Positions 49,499-58,712 are shown, counted from the first letter of the stretch. The stretch: 64,000 nucleotides of DNA from Pseudooceanicola sp. (GCF_029213205.1 NZ_JARGNH010000001.1:186001-250000), one strand, 5' to 3'. Made by a program: numbers and translations. Notes: generated from the sequence alone by a model not told the origin.

Positions 49499-49726
49499 AT
49501 GAAGGCGCGGGTGCAAGTGATGCTGAAAACCGGGGTGCTCGATCCGCAGGGCGAGGCCGTGCGCCACGCGCTCGGCTCGCTCGGCTTTGCCGGGGTGCAG
49601 GGGGTGCGCCAGGGCAAGGTGATCGAACTGGAGCTGGCCGAGGGCACCGACGAGGCCACGGTCAAGGCGATGTGCGAAAAGCTGCTCGCCAATACGGTGA
49701 TCGAAAGTTACTCGATCGAGATGTGA
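49499..49726 (+). CDS. purS: Phosphoribosylformylglycinamidine synthase subunit PurS
   Basis: 75 residues, the small subunit of the three-part FGAM synthase (PurS, PurQ, PurL). Pattern: KARVQVMLKTGVLDPQGEAV, RHALGSLGFAGVQGVRQGKV and ending NTVIESYSIEM, as in the family. PurS bridges PurL and PurQ. Eleven bases separate it from purC; the next gene, purQ, is unusually far (410 bases). Confidence 0.95.
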   Translation: MKARVQVMLKTGVLDPQGEAVRHALGSLGFAGVQGVRQGKVIELELAEGTDEATVKAMCEKLLANTVIESYSIEM

Positions 49727-50136
49727 GGGCGCAGGGTTTACAAGTGAACACGGCCTGAACGGCGCGCCCCTGGGTGCGCCGAAATCCTTTGTTTGGGGCA
49801 ATCTGGCTTTGGCGCAGGGTGTGGCAAATCGGTCCTGGTTTTCGATGGTTCTGCTGGGCGGGGATGCTGTCCGGGCCGGTCGTTCGGATGCAGCAGGCGG
49901 TTCTGGTGTGCGCCCGCCCGATGTGATTGATGTGATTGTCGGGCGCGCCGATCTCAGGGGACCGGTGATCGAGCTTGTCGCCGATGTTGATCCCCTCGGG
50001 AAACGTCGATATGAGCCGAGCTATCGCGCGTGAGATTCCGCTGAACCAGACCGGCGCGGCGCTGACGGCGTGCAACGGCCCGACCCTGCCAGGGGTTGCG
50101 CTCATCACCGATTTCAGCCGCGAGGGAGCCCTGCCC
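49727..50136 (+). other. 410-base gap between purS and purQ
   Basis: The gap holds a hairpin (49761-49780) and no recognisable gene. A frame at 49809-50033 encodes 74 residues without homology or a ribosome site. The frame of purQ stays open back to 49975 but the extra residues are not conserved. Confidence 0.55.
49761..49780 (+). terminator. Hairpin after purS
   Basis: GGCGCGCC-CCTG-GGTGCGCC, an 8-bp stem with one G-T pair, followed by GAAATCCTTTG; weak terminator candidate within the purine gene set. Confidence 0.4.
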
Positions 50137-50805
50137 ATGAAAGCCGCCATCCTGGTGTTTCCCGGAAGCAATTGCGACCGCGACCTGAAGGTCGCCTTCG
50201 AGGCCGCCGGGGCGGATGTGACCATGGTCTGGCACAAGGAGGCGGCGCTGCCCGAGGCGGTCGATATCGTCGGCGTGCCGGGCGGATTCTCGTTTGGGGA
50301 TTATCTGCGCTGCGGCGCGATTGCCGCCAATTCGCCGATCTGCGCCGGGCTGAAGCGACATGTCGCGCGCGGCGGCTATGCTCTGGGCGTCTGCAACGGC
50401 TTTCAGGTGCTGACCGAGACCCGGCTGCTGCCCGGCGCCCTGCTGCGCAATGCCGGGCTGAAATATGTCTGCCGGACCGTGCCGCTGCTGGTGCGGACCT
50501 CGGACAGTGCCTTTACCCGGAGCTGGACTGCCGGCACCGAGCTGCAGATCCCGATTGCCCATCACGATGGCAATTACCAGGCCGATCCCGAGGTTCTGGC
50601 GCAGCTTGAGGCCGAGGATCGCATCGCCTTTAGCTATAACGACAATCCGAACGGGTCGGTCGGGGACATTGCCGGGGTGCTCAGCGCCAATCGTCGGGTG
50701 CTGGGGATGATGCCGCATCCCGAACGCGCCGCCGATCCCGGCCATGGCGGCACCGACGGGCGGGCGATGTTCGCCGGGCTGATGGAGGCGCTGGTCAGCG
50801 CCTGA
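50137..50805 (+). CDS. purQ: Phosphoribosylformylglycinamidine synthase subunit PurQ
   Basis: A 222-residue glutaminase subunit of FGAM synthase. The class I amidotransferase triad is present: nucleophile Cys in ALGVCNGFQVL, and His/Glu in GMMPHPERAADPGHGG. N-terminal AAILVFPGSNCDRDLKVAF and VPGGFSFGDYLRCGAIA (oxyanion region) complete the family pattern. Start ATG 50137 with GAGGGAGCC upstream. A class A repeat follows at 50840-50901. purL is not in the window. Confidence 0.97.
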   Translation: MKAAILVFPGSNCDRDLKVAFEAAGADVTMVWHKEAALPEAVDIVGVPGGFSFGDYLRCGAIAANSPICAGLKRHVARGGYALGVCNGFQVLTETRLLPGALLRNAGLKYVCRTVPLLVRTSDSAFTRSWTAGTELQIPIAHHDGNYQADPEVLAQLEAEDRIAFSYNDNPNGSVGDIAGVLSANRRVLGMMPHPERAADPGHGGTDGRAMFAGLMEALVSA

Positions 50806-50839
50806 TCGCGGGCGCTCGGTTTGGGTTCCGGTGCAAGAA

Positions 50840-50901
50840 GGGGCGTTGCCCCCGCCGGGCCTGCGGCCCGACTCCCCCAGAATATTTTTGGCAAGATGAA
50901 G
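50840..50901 (+). repeat. Dispersed intergenic repeat, copy 6 (class A)
   Basis: Hairpins GGGGCGTTGCCCC and CGGGCC-TGC-GGCCCG, then ACTCCCCCA and core AATATTTTTGGCAAGATGAA (core 50880-50901). It lies between purQ and the sensor kinase gene, both on the + strand. Confidence 0.8.
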
Positions 50902-50992
50902 ATGGCGGCAGGTTGCCGGTCACGACATGCTGAGCATGGGTGGGGTTGAGGGGCACCGGTGGGCGGCGTAGTCTGGTGGAAACAGGCAGGGG

Positions 50993-52756
50993 ATGCCGAT
51001 GGCTCTCACCGAAGACAGCGGCGCGGAGGCGAACCGGACGATCAGCTGGCGCGCGCGGATCGGGTTGCTGATCTTTGTTGCGATCGCTTGCGGCGTGGTG
51101 CTGGTGACCAACTGGCTGCTGACCGAACGCTTCACCCAGAACACCCGCAGCCGGGCCGAGCTGCGGCTGGCGCTTTATGGCGGCAATCTGGTCAGCGAGT
51201 TGCAGCGCAATTCCATCGTGCCGCAGCTTCTGAGCCGGGACCCGGCGTTGATCGGGGCGCTGAACGGTCAGGATTTTTCGCAATCTACCCAGCGGTTGAT
51301 TTCCTTTGTCGATGAGATCGGCGCCGCCAGCCTGATGTTGCTGGACAGCGATGGCCGGTCGGTCGCCGCCACCGACCGCAACCGGCTGGGCGAATCGCAC
51401 CGGCAGGCGCCTTATTTCGTTGATGCGCTGCGCTCCAATGGCACCGTGTTTTCGCTGCTTGAGCGCGAGGCGGGTGGGTATCGCTTTACCTATTCGCGCA
51501 AACTGGAATCGCAGGGGCAAGCCCTGGGCGTGGTGATTGTCGAGGTCGATCTGCAGAAATTCGAGCGCGCCTGGGCGGGGATTTCGGATGCGGTGCATGT
51601 GACCGATTCCACCGGCCGGATCATTCTGGCGACCGAGCCGCGCTGGCGTGGCAAATCCGAGGCCGACGCGTTGGCGGCGGAACCCCCGGCCAGTGCCATT
51701 CAGCGTGCCATCCAGGCCACCGCCGATTGGACCGCGCTGCCGGCCGATGCCTATCTCGGTGGCGAGGCGGTGATGCGGATGTCGGCGCGGATCCCGTTTC
51801 GCGGCTGGCAGGTGACCAGTTTTACCACCTATGCCAGCATCCGCGAGCGGGTGAACGGGGTCATCGCCTCCGAGATCATGGCTTTCGCCATCCTGCTGGC
51901 CCTGACCTTTTATGTGTTGAGCCGCAAGAACGCGTTGCAGAGCGCCTTTTTTCAACGTGAATCGGCGGAGCTTCGCGCATTGAACGCCAGGCTGCAGCGG
52001 GAAATCGCCGAGCGTGAGCGGGTGCAGGAGAACCTGGCGGTGGCCGAACAGACCCTGGCACAGAGCTCGAAACTGGCGGCGCTGGGTGAGATGTCGGCGG
52101 CGGTCAGCCATGAGTTGAACCAGCCGTTGGCGGCGATGAAAACCTATCTCGCCGGGGCCGGCCTGCTGCTGCGCCGCAACCGTCCGGACGAGGCGCTGTC
52201 GTCATTCCAGCGGATCGACGACCTGATCGAGCGGATGGGCGCGATCACCAAGCAATTGAAGTCCTATGCCCGTAAGGGTGCCGATGAGCTGGCGCCTGTA
52301 AATATGGTCCAGTCGGTGCATTCGGCGCTGTCGATGATGGAGCCGCAGCTGAAGCGGCACCAGGTGCGGCTGAACCTGGCGATGCCGGATCAACCGGTGA
52401 TGGTGATGGGCGATCGGGTGCGGATCGAACAGGTGATCATCAACCTGATGCGCAACGCCATCGACGCCACCCTGACCGTGGACCCGCCGCAGATCGACGT
52501 GCTGCTTTCGGCCGGGGAAACCGCCACCCTGACGGTGCGCGACAATGGCCAGGGGATCGACGATCTGACCTCACTTTTTGAGCCGTTCTACACCACCAAG
52601 AAGCCCGGCGACGGGGTCGGGTTGGGGCTTGCGATTTCCTCGGGGATCGTGAACGACCTTGGCGGGCGCCTGACGGCGCGCAATGCCTCGGTCGGTGGGG
52701 CGGTGTTCGAGATGCAGCTGCCAATCCTGACCGAAGCCGTGAAGGCGGCTGAATAA
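50993..52756 (+). CDS. Sensor histidine kinase, DctB-like
   Basis: 587 residues. Topology: membrane span near residues 23-42 (IGLLIFVAIACGVVLVTNWL), a large periplasmic sensor region to about 290 (double-Cache-like, with LISFVDEIGAASLMLLDSDG and YFVDALRSNGTVFSLLEREA), a second span (IASEIMAFAILLALTFYVLS), a coiled coil (ALNARLQREIAERERVQENL) and the kinase core. H-box SHELNQPLAAMKTYLA with phospho-acceptor H373; N-box NLMRNAIDATL; G-boxes VRDNGQGID and GVGLGLAIS. This is the DctB layout that senses dicarboxylates. Paired with the response regulator 31 bases downstream. Confidence 0.9.
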   Translation: MPMALTEDSGAEANRTISWRARIGLLIFVAIACGVVLVTNWLLTERFTQNTRSRAELRLALYGGNLVSELQRNSIVPQLLSRDPALIGALNGQDFSQSTQRLISFVDEIGAASLMLLDSDGRSVAATDRNRLGESHRQAPYFVDALRSNGTVFSLLEREAGGYRFTYSRKLESQGQALGVVIVEVDLQKFERAWAGISDAVHVTDSTGRIILATEPRWRGKSEADALAAEPPASAIQRAIQATADWTALPADAYLGGEAVMRMSARIPFRGWQVTSFTTYASIRERVNGVIASEIMAFAILLALTFYVLSRKNALQSAFFQRESAELRALNARLQREIAERERVQENLAVAEQTLAQSSKLAALGEMSAAVSHELNQPLAAMKTYLAGAGLLLRRNRPDEALSSFQRIDDLIERMGAITKQLKSYARKGADELAPVNMVQSVHSALSMMEPQLKRHQVRLNLAMPDQPVMVMGDRVRIEQVIINLMRNAIDATLTVDPPQIDVLLSAGETATLTVRDNGQGIDDLTSLFEPFYTTKKPGDGVGLGLAISSGIVNDLGGRLTARNASVGGAVFEMQLPILTEAVKAAE

Positions 52757-52787
52757 CGACGGAACAAGACATGAGCGGAGAATAGAC

Positions 52788-54122
52788 GTGCAAAAAGGCA
52801 TGAAGATCGCGATTGTGGATGACGAACAGGACATGCGTCATTCGATCAGCCAATGGCTGGCCCTGTCCGGCTATGACACCGAAACCTTTGCCAGCGCCGA
52901 AGAGGCGCTGCGCAGCCTCGGCCCGGACTATCCCGGGATCGTGATTTCCGACATCAAGATGCCGGGCATGGACGGGATGCAGTTTCTGAAGAAACTGATG
53001 GGCAGCGACAGTGCCTTGCCGGTGATCATGATCACCGGCCATGGCGACGTGCCGATGGCGGTCGAAGCGATGCGCATCGGCGCCTTTGATTTCCTGGAAA
53101 AGCCGTTCAACCCGGACCGGATGACCGAATTGGCGAAGAAGGCCGCCAATGCCCGGCGGCTGACCATGGACAACCGCGAATTGCGCCGCGAATTGTCGGA
53201 TGGCAGCCAATTGATGAGCAAGCTGATCGGCAATTCCCCGGCGATGGAGCGGCTGCGCGAGGATATCCTCGACCTCGGCCAGGCCGATGGCCATGTGCTG
53301 ATCGACGGCGAGACCGGCACCGGCAAGACCCTTGTCGCCCATGCCTTGCATGCGGTCGGGGCGCGGGCGGGCAAGAAATTCGTGCTGGTCTCCTGCGGGG
53401 CGATGGATGAATCGCGGCTGGAAAAGCGGCTGTTCGGGCCGATGCTGCCCGAGGACAGCCAATTGCCGGCGATCGAAGAGGCGCGTGGCGGCACCCTGGT
53501 GCTGGAAGACATCGAAAAGTTGCCCGAGATCCTGCAGGCGCGGCTGTTGTCGGTGATCAATGAACAGGGCAATCCGGCGGAAACCCGGATCGTGGCGATC
53601 TCGAACCTGCAAGAGCAGGACAAGACCTGTGAGGATGCGCTGCGCCCCGATCTGTTCTACCGGCTGGCGGCCTTGCGGATCACTGTGCCACCGCTGCGTC
53701 AGCGCGGCGAGGATATCCTGGCGATGTTCACCCAGCTGTCAGAGCAATTCGCCGATGAATATGGCTGTCCGACACCGCAGGTGACCGCCCAGGAGGCGGC
53801 GCAGCTGTTGCAGGCGCCCTGGCCGGGCAATGTGCGGCAGTTGATCAATGTCGCCGAGCGCGCGGTGCTGCAATCGCGGCGCGGATCCGGCAGCATCACC
53901 AGCCTGCTGATGAGCGATCACGACGAGATGCAGCCGGTGATGACCACCGAGGGCAAGCCGCTGAAGGAATATGTCGAGGCGTTCGAACGGATGCTGATCG
54001 ACAACACCATGCGCCGTCACAAGGGCTCGATTGCCAATGTGATGGATGAGCTGTGCCTGCCGCGCCGGACCCTGAACGAGAAGATGGCGAAATACGGGTT
54101 GCACCGGCAGGATTACCTATAG
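52788..54122 (+). CDS. DctD/NtrC-like response regulator without the GAFTGA loop
   Basis: 444 residues from GTG 52788 (GGAG eight bases upstream). Receiver domain 5-120 with acidic pocket D11/D12, phospho-acceptor D55 (ISDIKMPGMDG) and K105. AAA+ domain: Walker A GETGTGKT (174-181), Walker B region GGTLVLEDIEKLP (234-246), RPDLFYRLAALRITVPPLRQ (sensor I/R-finger). Between LFG (215-217) and GGTL the chain is only 16 residues long and the sigma-54-contacting GAFTGA motif is missing (sequence PMLPEDSQLPAIEEAR). The C-terminus has a Fis-type HTH (GSIANVMDELCLPRRTLNEK). So it probably does not activate sigma-54 RNA polymerase, and may regulate through sigma-70 as Rhodobacter capsulatus NtrC does. 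Target unknown; a TRAP transporter is 9 kb upstream. Confidence 0.9.
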   Translation: MQKGMKIAIVDDEQDMRHSISQWLALSGYDTETFASAEEALRSLGPDYPGIVISDIKMPGMDGMQFLKKLMGSDSALPVIMITGHGDVPMAVEAMRIGAFDFLEKPFNPDRMTELAKKAANARRLTMDNRELRRELSDGSQLMSKLIGNSPAMERLREDILDLGQADGHVLIDGETGTGKTLVAHALHAVGARAGKKFVLVSCGAMDESRLEKRLFGPMLPEDSQLPAIEEARGGTLVLEDIEKLPEILQARLLSVINEQGNPAETRIVAISNLQEQDKTCEDALRPDLFYRLAALRITVPPLRQRGEDILAMFTQLSEQFADEYGCPTPQVTAQEAAQLLQAPWPGNVRQLINVAERAVLQSRRGSGSITSLLMSDHDEMQPVMTTEGKPLKEYVEAFERMLIDNTMRRHKGSIANVMDELCLPRRTLNEKMAKYGLHRQDYL

Positions 54123-54652
54123 GGCGCGTGTCTTGGGACGCGGATCCCACGGCGCTTCGAGATGGATTAAAATTAGCGCGAAAAATAACGGCAAATTCGC
54201 GGAATGCGGGTGTCGGTCAGTCTGGCGTTCAGTTTTCGCATTGTATTCACCGAATGAATGCTTCTATCCTGTAAGGACGCCGATCTGTGTCTGACGCAGG
54301 CTGGTTGAGAGTTTCGCTGGATCGTCCTATGGCCCCCTGTAACCGGGTGGACCGGGCGGGACAGACCGATAGGGGCCCCGCCGGGGCCGAAAGAATGCCC
54401 GGAGACGCGCAAGCGGTCGATCGGGCGCTGAATGGGTGGCGCGCCCGATGAATGAGGCCGCCGCCGGAGAAGAAACGCGATGAGGCGCGCGGGATCATTT
54501 GCAGCCGGATTGGGGGGCTTTATGGGCCCTGTACGGTTGACCAGGATCCACGGCGCTGCCGCATTCGCCCCTGACAGACACGACGCCAGATGCCTCGCCC
54601 CGCCGGGAAAACCGCCGGGCCGGGGCCGCTCGCGTGCGTGCAAACGGATAAA
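54123..54652 (+). other. Long leader of rne (530 bases, no gene)
   Basis: No convincing ORF between the response regulator and rne. The stretch contains GC-rich self-complementary parts (for example around 54330-54400). Long structured 5' leaders are usual for rne, where RNase E controls its own mRNA; no consensus elements could be checked by eye. Confidence 0.45.
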
Positions 54653-57493
54653 ATGGCTAAGAAAATGCTTATCGATGCCACCCACGCGGAAGAGACCCGC
54701 GTTGTGGTGGTTGACGGAAACAAGGTCGAGGAATTCGACTTTGAATCAGAAAACAAACGCCAGCTAGCTGGCAACATCTATCTGGCAAAGGTGACCCGGG
54801 TCGAACCGTCCTTGCAGGCCGCCTTTATCGATTACGGCGGCAACCGACACGGGTTCCTGGCGTTCTCGGAAATCCACCCGGACTATTACCAGATTCCCGT
54901 CGCCGACCGCGAGGCGCTGATGGAAGAAGAGCGCGCCGATGCCGAAGCGGCCAGCGCGCGCGAAGATCAGGACGACAAGCGCAAACGCCCGTCCCGGTCG
55001 CGCAGCCGGTCACGGCCGGCCAAGGCCGACTCTGACGACGCCGTCGCGACACTTGAGACCGATCAGATCGACGGGATGGAAACGATTGACCTGGATGACG
55101 AGGTGCCCGAGGGCAGCTCGCCGATGGAAAACGTCGCCGAAACCCCGGTCGAAGAGCCGGATGACCAGAGTGACGCTGTCTCTGACGGCGACAGTGATGA
55201 CGACGGTGACGAGCTTGCGGATGCGGCCAGCCGCGACAGCGAGATCGAAGACCTTGCCGATGAGGACGACCAGGAAGACATCCGCCCGGTGCGCAAACCG
55301 CGCGCCCGGCGCTACAAGATCCAGGAAGTCATCAAGGTTCGCCAGATCCTGCTGGTGCAAGTGGTCAAAGAGGAACGCGGCAACAAGGGCGCGGCGCTGA
55401 CCACCTATCTGTCGCTGGCCGGACGTTATTGCGTGCTGATGCCGAACACCGCGCGTGGCGGCGGGATTTCCCGCAAGATCACCAATGCGGTCGACCGCAA
55501 GAAGCTCAAGGAAATCGCCAACGAGATCGACGTGCCGCGCGGCGCCGGGCTGATCGTGCGCACCGCCGGTGCAAAACGCACCAAGACCGAGATCAAGCGC
55601 GATTACGAATATCTGCAACGGATGTGGGAACAGATCCGCGAGCTGACGCTGAAATCGGTGGCGCCGGCAAAAATCTATGAAGAGGGCGACCTGATCAAAC
55701 GCTCGATCCGCGACCTTTACAGCCGCGAGATCGACGAGGTTCTGGTCGAGGGCGAGCGCGGCTATCGCAACGCCAAAGACTTCATGAAGATGATCATGCC
55801 CTCGCATGCCAAGAACGTGAAAAACTATCAGGACACGCTGCCGCTGTTCGCCCGCTTCCAGGTCGAAAGCTATCTCGGTGGCATGTTCAACCCGGTGGTG
55901 CAGCTGAAATCCGGTGGCTACATCGTGATCGGCGTGACCGAGGCGCTGGTGGCGATCGACGTGAACTCCGGCCGGGCCACCAAGGAAGGCTCGATCGAGC
56001 AGACCGCGTTGAACACCAACCTTGAGGCCGCCGAAGAGGTGGCGCGCCAGCTGCGGCTGCGCGATCTGGCCGGGCTGATCGTCATCGACTTCATCGACAT
56101 GGACGAGCGCAAGAACAACGCCGCCGTCGAAAAGCGGATGAAGGACAAGCTGAAGACCGACCGGGCCCGTATTCAGGTGGGTCGGATTTCCGGCTTTGGC
56201 CTGATGGAAATGTCGCGTCAGCGTCTGCGCCCCGGCATGATCGAGGCGACGACACAGCCCTGCCATGTCTGTCACGGCACCGGGTTGATCCGCTCTGACG
56301 ACAATATGGCGCTGAGCATCCTGCGCCAGATCGAAGAAGAGGGCACAAGGCGCCGGTCGCGTGAGGTGCTGGTGAAATGTCCGGTGGGAATCGCCAATTA
56401 CCTGATGAACCAGAAGCGCGAACATGTCGCCACCATCGAGGGCCGCTATGGCATGGCGGTGCGCATCGAGGGCGATCCGCTGCTGGTCAGCCCGGATTTC
56501 ACCCTGGAAAAACTGAAGACTGCGACGCGGATCGTTCAGGAAATCCCGTTGGTTGTGTCGGCCAATTCGTCCTACATGGATGAAGCCGACGACGATGTTG
56601 TCGAGGAAAAGGATGAGGATGAGGTTGACGCCGCAGCTGAGGCTGAGGCGGCTGAGACCGGGTCTGAGTCCAGCACGGGCAACGGTGCTGATGGCGAGAA
56701 CGGCCAGCCGAAGAAGAAACGGCGGCGGCGGCGGCGGCGGAAGTCGAAATCGGGTGCCGATGGCAACCCGCAGAACGGCGAGTCCGCTGACAATGGCGAG
56801 GGCGACGAGTCCGACGAGGCCGAAGATCAGGCCGATATCGCTCCGGTCGTCGACGCCCCGGTGAGCGAGACGCCTGCGGTGGTTGAGGCGGCGGCGGAGG
56901 CCCCGGTTGAACCCGTCTCCGAAACCCCGGCAGAGCCGGTGACGGATGAAACGGAAGCAGAGGCTCCGGCGGCCAAGCCGAAGACCAGCCGCGCGAAGAC
57001 CACCCGTAGCCGGTCGACCAGCAGCACCGCGAAAACCGCCAAGAAACCGGCGACCCGCAGCCGTGCCAAGGCCAGCGATGCCGCGGCAACCGAGGATGCG
57101 GCCGAGGCGGTGCGTGCCGAAGCGCCCGCAAGTGAGGCGGCCGAGGCCCCGGCGAAACCCGCCGCCAAGCCGCGCACCCGAACCCGGGCGGCCGCCAAGC
57201 CGAAGGCCGCGCCCGCGCCGGAACCCGTCGCCGAAGCGCCCGCCCCGGAACCTGTCGCCGAAACGCCCGCGCCGGAACCTGTCGCCGAGGCGCCCACGCC
57301 GGAACCGATGGCGACACCGGCACCCGCCCCGGAACCGGTAGCGACACCGGCACCCGAACCGGCACCGGTGGCCGCAACCCCGGCGCCGGAACCCGTGGCC
57401 GCTGCGCCTGCACCAGAACCGGTCGCCGAAAGTGCCCCGGCCGAGGCTGATGACAAGCCGAAGAAACGTGGCTGGTGGTCGCTGGGCCGCTAA
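54653..57493 (+). CDS. rne: Ribonuclease E/G
   Basis: A 946-residue endoribonuclease that initiates mRNA decay and matures rRNA/tRNA. Start ATG 54653 (MAKKMLIDATHAEETRVVVV). The S1 domain (KRQLAGNIYLAKVTRVEPSL, QAAFIDYGGNRHGFLAFSEI) is split by an acidic/Arg-rich insert at about 85-222 and resumes with VIKVRQILLVQVVKEERGNK. Catalytic Mg ligands D436 (VAIDVNSGR) and D479 (VIDFIDMDERKNN); zinc-link cysteines C537 and C540 (PCHVCHGTG). The C-terminal 260 residues are disordered: an acidic part, a KKKRRRRRRRK patch (RNA-binding) and Ala/Pro/Glu tandem units (APEPVAE). It ends KKRGWWSLGR, a terminal motif seen in relatives. A terminator follows. Confidence 0.96.
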   Translation: MAKKMLIDATHAEETRVVVVDGNKVEEFDFESENKRQLAGNIYLAKVTRVEPSLQAAFIDYGGNRHGFLAFSEIHPDYYQIPVADREALMEEERADAEAASAREDQDDKRKRPSRSRSRSRPAKADSDDAVATLETDQIDGMETIDLDDEVPEGSSPMENVAETPVEEPDDQSDAVSDGDSDDDGDELADAASRDSEIEDLADEDDQEDIRPVRKPRARRYKIQEVIKVRQILLVQVVKEERGNKGAALTTYLSLAGRYCVLMPNTARGGGISRKITNAVDRKKLKEIANEIDVPRGAGLIVRTAGAKRTKTEIKRDYEYLQRMWEQIRELTLKSVAPAKIYEEGDLIKRSIRDLYSREIDEVLVEGERGYRNAKDFMKMIMPSHAKNVKNYQDTLPLFARFQVESYLGGMFNPVVQLKSGGYIVIGVTEALVAIDVNSGRATKEGSIEQTALNTNLEAAEEVARQLRLRDLAGLIVIDFIDMDERKNNAAVEKRMKDKLKTDRARIQVGRISGFGLMEMSRQRLRPGMIEATTQPCHVCHGTGLIRSDDNMALSILRQIEEEGTRRRSREVLVKCPVGIANYLMNQKREHVATIEGRYGMAVRIEGDPLLVSPDFTLEKLKTATRIVQEIPLVVSANSSYMDEADDDVVEEKDEDEVDAAAEAEAAETGSESSTGNGADGENGQPKKKRRRRRRRKSKSGADGNPQNGESADNGEGDESDEAEDQADIAPVVDAPVSETPAVVEAAAEAPVEPVSETPAEPVTDETEAEAPAAKPKTSRAKTTRSRSTSSTAKTAKKPATRSRAKASDAAATEDAAEAVRAEAPASEAAEAPAKPAAKPRTRTRAAAKPKAAPAPEPVAEAPAPEPVAETPAPEPVAEAPTPEPMATPAPAPEPVATPAPEPAPVAATPAPEPVAAAPAPEPVAESAPAEADDKPKKRGWWSLGR

Positions 57494-57514
57494 GCCTGCC
57501 GACACGGACAAGAC

Positions 57515-57545
57515 AACGCCGCGCCCCAAAAGGGTGCGGCGTTTT
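57515..57545 (+). terminator. Rho-independent terminator of rne
   Basis: AACGCCGCGCCC-CAAAA-GGGTGCGGCGTT followed by TTCG: 12-bp stem with one G-T pair and an AAAA/TTTT flank, 22 bases after the stop. Confidence 0.8.
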
Positions 57546-57547
57546 CG

Positions 57548-57778
57548 TCAGCCGCGTTCGATTTCAAACAGTTGGGTGGCGCCTTCGTCGGTGGATGAGA
57601 TCAGGCGATGCCCGGCCTCGGCGCAGAAATGCGGGATGTCGATCACCGCAACCGGATCGCTGGTGCGGATCCGCAATTTCTGACCGGGGGTCATGGCGTT
57701 CAACGCCTTGCGCGCCTTCAGCACCGGCAACGGGCAGAGCAGATCGGTCGCATCAAGGATGTCATCGGCGCGCGGCAT
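57548..57778 (-). CDS. TusA-like sulfurtransferase
   Basis: 76 residues from ATG 57778 (MPRADDILDATDLLCPLPVL). The CPxP signature CPLPVLKARKAL with the sulfur-accepting Cys15 and the small beta-alpha-beta pattern (QKLRIRTSDPVAVIDIPHFC) define the TusA/SirA family, which carries persulfide sulfur for tRNA thiolation, molybdenum cofactor or sulfur oxidation. It is convergent with rne and divergent from ccdA, and the latter suggests a link to sulfur/redox chemistry in the envelope. The frame is open further upstream but without homology. Confidence 0.88.
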   Translation of the reverse strand: MPRADDILDATDLLCPLPVLKARKALNAMTPGQKLRIRTSDPVAVIDIPHFCAEAGHRLISSTDEGATQLFEIERG

Positions 57779-57901
57779 AGGGCTTTGTCGCCGGGGTGGC
57801 GGGCGCTGTCCAGTGGCGAAGCCGCCGCGCCACAAGTCAGGCCACGCGGTTGTGACATCTCAGCGCGTGACGGGCGCGCGGCACTGCGCTAAGCCGGGAT
57901 C

Positions 57902-58651
57902 ATGTTCGGGATCGATATCATAGACGCGGGTTTGCTACCGGCGATGCTTGTAGCGCTGTTCGCCGGGGTGATCTCATTCCTCAGCCCCTGCGTGCTGCCG
58001 ATCGTGCCGCCCTATCTGGCCTATATGTCCGGGGTGTCGATGGCCGATCTTGGCCAGGGCGGGCGCCGCAGCCGCTCGGTGATTCCGGCGCTGTTCTTTG
58101 TCATGGGCCTGTCGACGGTGTTCCTGCTGATGGGCTTTGCCGCCAGCACCATGGGCCGGGTGTTCCTAGCCTGGCAGGGCTGGTTCAGCACCCTGGCCGG
58201 GCTGCTGGTGATGGTCTTCGGGCTGCATTTCCTTGGCATTGTGCGGATCGGGTTCCTGATGCGCGAGGCGCGGCTGGATGCCGGGGATCGCGGCGGCAGC
58301 GCCTTTGGCGCCTATGTGCTGGGCCTCGCCTTTGCCTTTGGCTGGACGCCCTGCATCGGGCCGCAGCTGGGCGCGATCCTGTCGCTGGCGGCGTCGGAGG
58401 CGAATATCGCCCGGGGCACCTTGCTGCTGGCCATCTATGCGCTGGGGCTTGGGGTGCCGTTCCTGCTGGTCGCGGCCTTCCTGCCGCGCCTCACCGGGCT
58501 GATGGGCTGGATGAAGCGCCATATGGAGATCATCGAACGGGTGATGGGCCTGCTGCTCTGGACCATCGGACTGATGATGCTGACCGGTGGTTTCTCATCG
58601 CTGTCCTATTGGCTGCTGGAAACCTTTCCGGGGCTTGCGGTGCTGGGCTGA
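57902..58651 (+). CDS. ccdA: Cytochrome c biogenesis protein CcdA
   Basis: A 249-residue, six-span membrane protein that carries electrons from cytoplasmic thioredoxin to periplasmic thiols for cytochrome c maturation. The two active cysteines are in FLSPCVLPIVPPYLAYMSG (span 1) and FGWTPCIGPQLGAIL (span 4), each in the usual proline setting. Other spans: VIPALFFVMGLSTVFLLMGF, LAGLLVMVFGLHFLGIVRI, LLLAIYALGLGVPFLLVAAF and LLLWTIGLMMLTGG. Length normal. Divergent from the tusA-like gene. Confidence 0.94.
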   Translation: MFGIDIIDAGLLPAMLVALFAGVISFLSPCVLPIVPPYLAYMSGVSMADLGQGGRRSRSVIPALFFVMGLSTVFLLMGFAASTMGRVFLAWQGWFSTLAGLLVMVFGLHFLGIVRIGFLMREARLDAGDRGGSAFGAYVLGLAFAFGWTPCIGPQLGAILSLAASEANIARGTLLLAIYALGLGVPFLLVAAFLPRLTGLMGWMKRHMEIIERVMGLLLWTIGLMMLTGGFSSLSYWLLETFPGLAVLG

Positions 58652-58712
58652 GGCCATAAACTCGCCGGAAATTCAGGCTAGGCTGACGCCAGCAGGAGGC
58701 AGAGCAGGCCCG

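Noticed and set aside
49809-50033. 74-residue ORF between purS and purQ
   Set aside because: No ribosome site, no family resemblance, ends in a non-coding pattern.
57220-57440. Tandem repeats that might be a CRISPR or satellite
   Set aside because: They are the in-frame Ala-Pro-Glu-Pro-Val units of RNase E; no spacers.
55010-57529. 839-residue minus-strand ORF opposite rne
   Set aside because: Mirror of the repetitive Ala/Pro/Glu coding sequence; no motifs.
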